In this document: piece after piece, positions 1 through 5,126 of the stretch
Layout of the letters: each line of letters begins with the position of its first letter
How positions within the stretch are numbered: position 1 is the stretch's first letter
Source: Sulfurimonas sp. UBA6792
Lineage (GTDB): Bacteria > Campylobacterota > Campylobacteria > Campylobacterales > Sulfurimonadaceae
Direction of reading: 5' to 3'
Assembly: GCA_002452425.1 (NCBI GenBank)
Contig: DKFQ01000056.1
Span: 1 to 6,043, forward strand
DNA length: 6,043 nt
Notes under the pieces: model-generated
Databases searched by the model: none
The model's input: the letters and a program-made list of their open reading frames with translations, nothing else
Told to the model about the DNA's origin: nothing
Made by a program: the position numbers and the translations under genes

Positions 1-1016
1 TTTTGCGCATAACAGAAGAGGGAGAGAAGATTTGGCTCCGTGAGATAAAGGGGCAAAATAGGAGCAGTGCGCATAAGATAGCAAAACTTAGAGATAATAG
101 TTTCGTTCTATCTCTCTCCCACCCAAACGATATGGGCAAAGAGCAGATACGCCTAGTCAAAGTCGATTTGCACCAAAATATTTTGCTAGACAAAACAGTT
201 GCAACAACCTATGCATCGGTTTTGTATGATATACAAGAGTCTGCGGAGGGGAAGCTTTTTGGTGTAGGGTCGGTAAAGGACGGTTACAACACAGACGCAC
301 TTGCAATGCTCTTAGATAGTAAACTGAGCTTAGTAAACCAAGAGCACTACGGCTCAGATACTTATGATGCTTTTCATGCACTCACACTCCTACACAACTC
401 ACAAATTGCAGCCGTAGGAGTTCATACAAACACTCCCTCGCAAGAGAGTGATATGTGGGTTGTGAAGCTGGGTCAAGACTTGAAGATGGTAAAAGTGACG
501 AAAAAAGAGGTCACTCAAGCAGCGGCAGTGCCAAATGGCTCAGACCTCTATACGCAACTCCAAAAGCTCTTCAAAGAGGAGATTGACGCAAAAAAAATTG
601 CCTTGCATAAAGATTTGAGTATAGACATTATCGATAAAAATCTCTATTTTGAGAAAGGAGAATTTGTGCTTAGTGCAAAACAAAAAGAGTTTTTGCAAAA
701 GTTTGGTGCGAAACTTCTCTCTTTTTTAGAGAAAAACAAGCAACTTGTAACAACCTTAGAAGTAAGCGGACACACATCAAGCGAATGGGGTGCGACTGAT
801 TTTTCACAAAGGTATCTTAACAACGCAGACCTCTCCATGAAACGCTCCTTTTCTACAATGAGTTATCTCTTTGGCTTACAAAATCAAGAGAGACAAAAGT
901 GGTTAAGTGAGATTTTAAAAGGAAGCGGTCTTAGCTTTTCTAAAAAGGTAACAACCAAAGAGAGTGAAGATAGAGAAAAATCAAGAAGAGTATCCTTTAA
1001 GATACTTCTTCGATAG
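1..1016 (+). CDS. OmpA-like C-terminal domain protein with beta-propeller-like repeats (5' partial)
   Basis: The reading frame is open at the left edge (codons begin at base 3). The TTG there is unlikely to be the start, because the protein opens inside a repeat and shows no signal peptide. Of 337 visible residues, about 7-157 form three loosely similar repeats of about 50 residues, each with a hydrophobic strand, a G-x-G or similar turn and an ending like LVKVD, AMLLD or WVVKLG. This resembles beta-propeller blades. Residues 160-205 are a charged linker. Residues about 205-337 look like an OmpA-type peptidoglycan-binding domain: hydrophobic strand, SGHTSS (255-260), N-x-x-x-LSMKR (R281) and a terminal SRRVSF (327-332). 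In that family the domain anchors an envelope protein to peptidoglycan in the periplasm. The usual Asp of GHTD is Ser259 here, while the partner Arg is kept. The gene ends 1 bp from the convergent small gene. The OmpA call is fairly secure; the propeller call is tentative. Confidence 0.75.
   Translation, partial: LRITEEGEKIWLREIKGQNRSSAHKIAKLRDNSFVLSLSHPNDMGKEQIRLVKVDLHQNILLDKTVATTYASVLYDIQESAEGKLFGVGSVKDGYNTDALAMLLDSKLSLVNQEHYGSDTYDAFHALTLLHNSQIAAVGVHTNTPSQESDMWVVKLGQDLKMVKVTKKEVTQAAAVPNGSDLYTQLQKLFKEEIDAKKIALHKDLSIDIIDKNLYFEKGEFVLSAKQKEFLQKFGAKLLSFLEKNKQLVTTLEVSGHTSSEWGATDFSQRYLNNADLSMKRSFSTMSYLFGLQNQERQKWLSEILKGSGLSFSKKVTTKESEDREKSRRVSFKILLR
983..1010 (-). terminator. Possible hairpin terminator for the serB unit, inside the 3' end of the OmpA-like gene
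   Basis: Bases 983-994 and 1001-1010 are complementary over 10 bp with one bulged G (990 or 988), closing a 6-base loop. Read on the minus strand, the hairpin is followed by GATTTTTC, a short T tract (980-976). This would suit termination of the serB/small-gene transcript just past its stop codon at 1018. On the + strand no T tract follows. The stem is AT-rich and weak, and it lies in the coding sequence of the opposing gene, so the call is cautious. Confidence 0.35.
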
Positions 1017-1017
1017 G

Positions 1018-1338
1018 TTACTCAAAATCCTCTATGCTTGAAGCACGAAAGCTAAATCGTACTTTATCTTGTTTGAGTTTTTTGTAGAGTTTAAACTTTG
1101 CTTTTTCCAACTCTTCATCATTGAGCGAAAACTCTGATTTCATTGTCTCATCAGAAGCGTTTGCGCTATCCATGGCAAAAAGTCTAAGCTCTTTTTTTGT
1201 CAGTTTTGCCTTAAGGGCGTTATAGAGTGCTTTATCATCTTCTATCAGGTCGCCCTCGCTAAGTCTGCAAAATTTTGCTATAAGTTCTCTAAAACTATTT
1301 GTATCGTTATACTGTTTCCAGATGCTGTTTTCTAACAT
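1018..1338 (-). CDS. Small uncharacterised protein coupled to serB (106 aa)
   Basis: I do not recognise this family. The frame is open upstream to 1419, but the start at 1338 is preferred: its ATG overlaps the serB stop (ATGTTAG, 7-base overlap) and AGGA lies 8 bases upstream. A start at 1419 would overlap serB by 88 bases and add an Arg/Lys-rich head with no good reason. The 106-residue product is soluble, charged and probably all helical, with no signal peptide or membrane segment. Residues 46-90 (starting LTKKELRLFAM, then SLNDEELEKA and KLYKKLKQDK) have the spacing of a helix-turn-helix resembling sigma region 4 or LuxR-type domains, which hints at DNA binding; this is only a pattern impression. 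The tail SSIEDFE is acidic. Its position second in the operon, with likely translational coupling, suggests co-expression with SerB but does not show a function in serine synthesis. The gene converges on the OmpA-like gene with a 1-bp gap. Confidence 0.7.
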   Translation of the reverse strand: MLENSIWKQYNDTNSFRELIAKFCRLSEGDLIEDDKALYNALKAKLTKKELRLFAMDSANASDETMKSEFSLNDEELEKAKFKLYKKLKQDKVRFSFRASSIEDFE

Positions 1339-1961
1339 GTTATTTTTCCTAATATCTGCGTTAAGTCTTTTGTCTCGACTACTATATTTGCCTCTTTGCG
1401 TAAAATCTCTTTCGCGCAAAAAGCAACTCTTGTCCCCGCATGTGCAAACATTGAGAGGTCATTTGCCCCATCGCCACACACCAGTGTCTCTTCCTCTTTT
1501 ACTCCAAGAAGTCCCTGCAGACGAATGAGCATATCCCCTTTGGAGTAGTTAAACATCATATCACCGCCGACAAGTCCGGTAAGGATTTGATTTTTGTGAT
1601 GGAGTACGTTTGAGAAGTCTGCATCGTACCCCAAGATGTTTTTTGCATATCCGGTTGCACTTCTAAATCCGCCGCTGAAACAGACCACTTTCATGCCCAT
1701 TTTTTTGAGTTCGGTTATGGTCTCCACCGCCCCGTTCATATAAGGGAGATTGTGGCTTATTCGCTCAACGACGCTATACTCTAGTCCCTTGAGAAGCCCT
1801 ACTCTTTGCTGGAGTGATTCAAAAAAATCAAGTTTGCCATTCATAGCGGCTTCAGTGATTTTGCTTACCTGCTCTTTAAGTCCTAGCTCATCTGCAAAAA
1901 AATCTATCGTCTCGCCATCCATAAGCGTAGAATCAAAATCAAAAACAGCCAATTTCAACAT
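1332..1961 (-). CDS. serB: Phosphoserine phosphatase SerB
   Basis: SerB hydrolyses O-phospho-L-serine to L-serine and phosphate, the last step of the phosphorylated serine pathway, in the cytoplasm. The 209-residue protein is a HAD-superfamily hydrolase with all motifs: DFDSTL at 8-13 (nucleophile Asp8, acid/base Asp10), Glu17 and Arg53 at the positions that bind substrate in the Methanocaldococcus enzyme, SGG at 96-98 (motif II), Lys141 (motif III) and GDGAND at 163-168 (Mg2+ ligands Asp164 and Asp168). The wording ETIDFFADE, KITEAAMNGKLDF and VAFCAKEIL is typical of SerB, not of a general HAD phosphatase. Length matches the short single-domain type without the N-terminal ACT-like extension of E. 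coli SerB. The ATG at 1961 has AGGG 9 bases upstream. It is the first gene of a two-gene unit and is divergent from metF. Confidence is high. Confidence 0.95.
   Translation of the reverse strand: MLKLAVFDFDSTLMDGETIDFFADELGLKEQVSKITEAAMNGKLDFFESLQQRVGLLKGLEYSVVERISHNLPYMNGAVETITELKKMGMKVVCFSGGFRSATGYAKNILGYDADFSNVLHHKNQILTGLVGGDMMFNYSKGDMLIRLQGLLGVKEEETLVCGDGANDLSMFAHAGTRVAFCAKEILRKEANIVVETKDLTQILGKITC
1347..1350 (-). promoter_or_regulatory. Ribosome binding site deciding the start of the small gene
   Basis: AGGA on the minus strand stands 8 bases before the ATG at 1338-1336, inside the last codons of serB. It supports the 106-residue start over the upstream in-frame ATG at 1419, and fits translational coupling with serB. 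Confidence 0.6.
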
Positions 1962-1977
1962 ATATTCGTTCCCTATC

Positions 1978-1986
1978 TGTTATAAT
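1978..1986 (+). promoter_or_regulatory. Predicted extended -10 box of the metF promoter
   Basis: TGTTATAAT is a perfect extended -10 (TGn plus consensus hexamer), 29 bases before the TTG start of metF. The transcript would begin near 1993 with a leader of about 23 bases. Its -35 region falls on the serB start codon and no -35 consensus is seen there. Confidence 0.6.
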
Positions 1987-1998
1987 TTCGCAATTATA
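1981..1998. repeat. Inverted repeat made of the two opposing -10 boxes
   Basis: TATAATT (1981-1987) and AATTATA (1992-1998) are exact reverse complements separated by TCGC. Each arm contains a consensus -10 hexamer, one per strand. The symmetry may simply come from the two promoters, or it may also be an operator. Confidence 0.7.
1993..1998 (-). promoter_or_regulatory. Predicted -10 box of the serB promoter
   Basis: TATAAT on the minus strand, preceded by TGGG, lies 31 bases before the serB ATG, giving a leader of about 25 bases. No convincing -35 is seen, as is common in Campylobacterota. It forms one arm of the inverted repeat at 1981-1998. Confidence 0.55.
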
Positions 1999-2005
1999 CC
2001 CATTT

Positions 2006-2009
2006 AGGA
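2006..2009 (+). promoter_or_regulatory. Ribosome binding site fixing the TTG start of metF
   Basis: AGGA is followed by 6 bases and then TTG at 2016. The next in-frame ATG is at codon 66, far inside the conserved fold, so the rare TTG start is well supported. Confidence 0.7.
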
Positions 2010-2015
2010 TTCCTT

Positions 2016-2909
2016 TTGTTTGATAAACTCATAGATAAGCTCAAAAATGACACCTACATAACGCTAGAAACTACTCCTGCACACTCTCCTCTTTTTGCAC
2101 CTATCGTAGAAAAGATAGCGGAACTTGGGCTTGATAAACTCGTAGATGGCTTTACCACGACAGACAACCCTCTTGCAAAACTCAAGTACAACTCTCTTTT
2201 TGCGGCAAAGATGCTACAAGATAGATTTCAAAAACCCGTCATTGCGACTATGAGTATGCGTGATAGAAACAAAATCGCACTCCAGTCAGACCTGCTTGGA
2301 GCAAATGAGGTGGACGTTAGAGCCATTTTAGCACTCACGGGTGATCCTGCCACCATCTCAGACCAACCACACACAAAAGGGGTTTTTGAGTCTGACAGTT
2401 CACTGCTTCTTGACATCATCTCCTGCTTTAACAGCGGCATCAACTATGCGGGTAAACCTTTTGCGCACAAACCACGCGAAATTTACCCTTTTGCAGTTAT
2501 CAACTCTTACGCCAAAAACCCAAAAACTCTGCAAAAAAAGATGCAAAAAAAGATAAAACATGGCGCTCTTGGCATCATCACACAACCCATCTATGATATA
2601 GAGAGTGCGAAGCTTCTGCTTGAACTCAAATCAGAGCTCAAACCAAACTCCACAGAGCTTATCTTTGGCATCTTCCCAATTACAAAACTAAGAACTGCAC
2701 AGTTTTTATCTGCTCACGTCCCCGGTATCAACGTACCAGAGAGCTGGATAGAGGCACTTAGAGAGGCAAACGAAAAAGGAGTGGAAGAGGAGTACCGTGT
2801 CGGTTTTGAGCTAAGCAAAAATCTCCTTTTAGAGTTAAGAGCCCTCCATCCAAAGATTCATCTTATGACTGCAAACCAGTTTCAACTTGCAAAAGATTTG
2901 CTCTCATAA
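2016..2909 (+). CDS. metF: 5,10-methylenetetrahydrofolate reductase MetF
   Basis: MetF reduces 5,10-methylene-THF to 5-methyl-THF, the methyl donor for methionine synthesis, as a cytoplasmic flavoenzyme with a TIM-barrel fold. The 297 residues match the usual short bacterial length (E. coli 296). Visible landmarks are ITLETTP with Glu18 at the place of the E. coli catalytic Glu28, SMRDRNKIALQSDLLGA (80-96), the ALTGDP turn (106-111) with Asp110 at the place of E. coli Asp120, IITQPIYD (187-194) with Gln190 at the place of Gln183, and GINVPESW near residue 237. The wording around residue 80 resembles the MetF lineage found in homocysteine methyltransferase-MTHFR fusions more than E. coli MetF, but no methyltransferase domain is attached here. 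Translation starts at TTG. Two in-frame A7 runs lie at codons 173-179. The gene is divergent from serB and convergent with the GGDEF-EAL gene, so it appears to be a single-gene unit. Confidence 0.92.
   Translation: MFDKLIDKLKNDTYITLETTPAHSPLFAPIVEKIAELGLDKLVDGFTTTDNPLAKLKYNSLFAAKMLQDRFQKPVIATMSMRDRNKIALQSDLLGANEVDVRAILALTGDPATISDQPHTKGVFESDSSLLLDIISCFNSGINYAGKPFAHKPREIYPFAVINSYAKNPKTLQKKMQKKIKHGALGIITQPIYDIESAKLLLELKSELKPNSTELIFGIFPITKLRTAQFLSAHVPGINVPESWIEALREANEKGVEEEYRVGFELSKNLLLELRALHPKIHLMTANQFQLAKDLLS
2531..2554 (+). repeat. Tandem 12-bp direct repeat with two A7 runs inside metF
   Basis: GCAAAAAAAGAT occurs twice in direct succession (2531-2542 and 2543-2554). Each copy contains an in-frame A AAA AAG heptamer (2534-2540 and 2546-2552). 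It encodes the Lys-rich stretch QKKMQKKIK around residues 173-181. Confidence 0.9.
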
Positions 2910-2914
2910 TTTTT

Positions 2915-5026
2915 TTAAGTCGCATCACACTTAAAGTTGGTTACGAACTCTTTAAACAGCTCTATTTTAAGTGGTTTACTAAAGAAGTAGCCTTGCACTT
3001 TAGCGCACTCTAGCGACCGCAATGCTTCTATGTGCGCTCTTGTTTCAGAACCCTCAGCAATAACATCTTTTCCTAAAGATGTCGCCATAGCGATAATCGC
3101 CGCAACGATAGAGCGGTCATCAGGATTTTTGTCGATATCAAGTACAAAACTTCGGTCTATTTTGATGGTTTTTGTTGACAGTTTTTTAAGATAGTTGAGT
3201 GAAGAGTAGCCTGTTCCAAAGTCATCGATAGAAAGAAGGAAACCTCGCTTATCCAGAACATTTAAAACCTCAAGAGCATAGTCAACATTTTTCATGATGT
3301 GTGATTCAGTGATTTCAAGCTCTACGTAGCTTTTATCTATCCCTATATCATGCGCAAGAGCGCAAATCGTATCGACAAAAGAGGGGTCTTCTAGCTGTTT
3401 ACTCGATACATTGATAGAGACAACAAGTTGCATCCCTGCATCATGGAGTATTTTTGTCTGGCGCATTGCCTCTTGCGCTACCCATAGACCAAGTGGGAGT
3501 ATCTGGTCGCTCTCCTCCGCAATCCCGATAAACTGATCTGGACGCACAAGCCCTATTTTGGGATGATTCCAACGAACAAGTGCCTCCATTCCATAGACGC
3601 TTTTTGTCGCAATGTTAACCTTTGGTTGGTACTCCAAAAAGAGCTCTTCTCTGGCGATAGCACCCCGTAAATCATTTTCGATAAGCACGCGCTGTGTGAT
3701 TTTTTCATTCATAAGCCGCGTATAAAACTTGTACCCTTTCTTACCAGACTCTTTTACCTGATACATCGCAGTATCTGCCGCTTTTACCAGCTCTTCATAG
3801 TTTTTCCCATCATCCGGATAGATGCTGATTCCAAGGCTTGCACCCGTGTAAAACTCTCTATTTTCTATCTTGATAGGCTTATCAAAGGTATCGATAATCT
3901 TTTGTGCGACAGATGCGACATCTACAAGTGAGTCGATATCTTCCATGATAACAGTAAACTCATCACCGCCAAGACGCGCTAAAGTGTCTTGTTCATGAAG
4001 TAAGCTTTTGATAAGCCTTGCAACCTCAATCAAAAAGCGATCTCCTGTAAAGTGTCCATACGTATCGTTGATATTTTTGAAATTATCCATATCTATAAAA
4101 AATATCGCCATTTTTTTGCCGTTTTTCTTGAGTGAAGGAATTTTTCTACTTACACGTTCTTGAAACAAAACTCTATTTGGAAGCTCCGTGAGAGGGTCAA
4201 AGTAGGCAAGGTTATGGATGAGCGTCTCTTTTTGCTTCTTTTCACTGATGTCATTGACGATAGAGATATAGTTGGTCAGCTCCCCACGTGTGTTATGTAT
4301 CGCAATGATATTGAGATGTGCTGTGTAGAGTTCACCATTTTTTCGCCTATCGATGAGCTCGCCACTCCACTGTCCACTGGTGTTGATGGCCTGCCATAAC
4401 TCTTCATAAAAATGTTTATCATGCCAACCTGAACTCATCACATGGGGTGTTTTGCCTACTATCTCTTTAAGCTCATATCCAGAGATTTTGCTAAAAGCAG
4501 CATTGATGGTAATGATTCTTTGCATCGCATCGGTAATCATTACTCCATCATTCATCTTCTTAAAAAGTGCCGCCGCCAAATAGAGCTCATTTTGCGTCAT
4601 CATTTTCTCTGTGACATCATGCACCGTGCCAATAGAGCGAATCGCCTCTCCATCTGCGTTAAACTCATGTTCACATCGCTCTTCGACAAACCCCACACTC
4701 CCATCTTTACGCACGATACGGTGCTCTATATAGTACCCCTGTTTCTGCTGGAGAGAATGCGTGTAGGCATCATTTACTTTTGTGCGATCCTCAGGATAGG
4801 TGTGTTGTAAAAAAGCCTCATAAGTAGCGTCAAACTCTTGAGGTTCAAGCCCAAAGATGCGGTAAACCTCATCAGACCAGTAGAGCGTATTTGCAACCAA
4901 ATCAAGCTCCCAATGCCCGATATTTGCCAGCGCTTGTGCCTCCATAAAGCCTGCATAGAGTTTTTTGCAGTACTCTTTTTTTGCTACAATATCAAGGCTT
5001 ACTTCTAAATTATCAGAGTTTTGCAT
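2915..5026 (-). CDS. PAS-PAS-GGDEF-EAL cyclic-di-GMP turnover protein
   Basis: This 703-residue cytoplasmic protein has no membrane segment or signal peptide. Domains in order are PAS 1 with PAC (about 26-140, GHWELDL then IVRKDGSVGFVEER), PAS 2 (about 148-263, GVMITD to NDISEKK), GGDEF (about 267-437) and EAL (about 445-695). The diguanylate cyclase site is intact (RLGGDEF, 351-357). The inhibitory I-site, normally RxxD, reads HEQD (344-347). The phosphodiesterase site is complete: EALVRW (Glu481), Asn539, Glu571, Asp601-Asp602 in DDFGTGYSS, Lys622, Glu658 and Gln678, with the same spacings as RocR of Pseudomonas. Both activities are therefore possible; which one dominates cannot be read from sequence. 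The PAS domains presumably sense an internal signal, ligand unknown. ATG at 5026 has AAGGA 9 bases upstream. The gene stands alone: convergent with metF and divergent from serS. Confidence 0.93.
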   Translation of the reverse strand: MQNSDNLEVSLDIVAKKEYCKKLYAGFMEAQALANIGHWELDLVANTLYWSDEVYRIFGLEPQEFDATYEAFLQHTYPEDRTKVNDAYTHSLQQKQGYYIEHRIVRKDGSVGFVEERCEHEFNADGEAIRSIGTVHDVTEKMMTQNELYLAAALFKKMNDGVMITDAMQRIITINAAFSKISGYELKEIVGKTPHVMSSGWHDKHFYEELWQAINTSGQWSGELIDRRKNGELYTAHLNIIAIHNTRGELTNYISIVNDISEKKQKETLIHNLAYFDPLTELPNRVLFQERVSRKIPSLKKNGKKMAIFFIDMDNFKNINDTYGHFTGDRFLIEVARLIKSLLHEQDTLARLGGDEFTVIMEDIDSLVDVASVAQKIIDTFDKPIKIENREFYTGASLGISIYPDDGKNYEELVKAADTAMYQVKESGKKGYKFYTRLMNEKITQRVLIENDLRGAIAREELFLEYQPKVNIATKSVYGMEALVRWNHPKIGLVRPDQFIGIAEESDQILPLGLWVAQEAMRQTKILHDAGMQLVVSINVSSKQLEDPSFVDTICALAHDIGIDKSYVELEITESHIMKNVDYALEVLNVLDKRGFLLSIDDFGTGYSSLNYLKKLSTKTIKIDRSFVLDIDKNPDDRSIVAAIIAMATSLGKDVIAEGSETRAHIEALRSLECAKVQGYFFSKPLKIELFKEFVTNFKCDAT

Positions 5027-5055
5027 CCCTCTCTATCCTTTGTTTTGCTTCGCGT

Positions 5056-5064
5056 ATTTTATCA
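5056..5064 (-). promoter_or_regulatory. Possible extended -10 box of the GGDEF-EAL gene
   Basis: TGATAAAAT on the minus strand matches TGnTAnAAT and lies about 30 bases before the ATG at 5026, so the leader would be about 22 bases. The hexamer departs from consensus at one position, and no -35 is evident. Confidence 0.4.
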
Positions 5065-5091
5065 TAGTCATTACAACGAGATGGTTTATTT

Positions 5092-5100
5092 TGCTATAAT
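5092..5100 (+). promoter_or_regulatory. Predicted extended -10 box of the serS promoter
   Basis: TGCTATAAT is a perfect extended -10, 26 bases before the serS ATG, giving a short leader of about 20 bases that holds a T7 run and the AGGA ribosome binding site (5118-5121, 5 bases before ATG). The leader is too short for a riboswitch or attenuator. Confidence 0.6.
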
Positions 5101-5126
5101 ATCCAACTTATTTTTTTAGGATAACT

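Noticed and set aside
3..5. TTG at base 3 as the true start of the OmpA-like gene
   Set aside because: There is no upstream sequence to hold a ribosome binding site, no signal peptide follows, and the protein begins within a repeat, so the gene is cut by the window edge.
1339..1419. Upstream extension of the small gene to an ATG at 1419
   Set aside because: It would overlap serB by 88 bases; the ATG at 1338 has a proper AGGA site and the typical stop-start overlap.
1750..2007. 85-residue + strand frame spanning the 5' part of serB and the serB-metF gap
   Set aside because: It is antisense to the SerB catalytic N-terminus and overlaps both predicted promoters; its composition (Ser/Ile-rich) is that of a shadow frame.
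2889..2916. Possible terminator for metF: GCAAA/TTTGC stem followed by a T7 run
   Set aside because: The stem is only 5 bp with a 3-base loop and the T run begins 8 bases after it, too weak and too far for a convincing intrinsic terminator.
4442..4810. 122-residue open frame on the + strand within the GGDEF-EAL gene
   Set aside because: It is antisense to strongly conserved PAS coding sequence, has no plausible ribosome binding site or recognisable domain, and reads as a shadow frame.
5027..5126. Riboswitch, T-box or small RNA between the GGDEF-EAL gene and serS
   Set aside because: Predicted leaders are only about 20 bases on each side and no stable hairpin was seen; two divergent promoters explain the gap.
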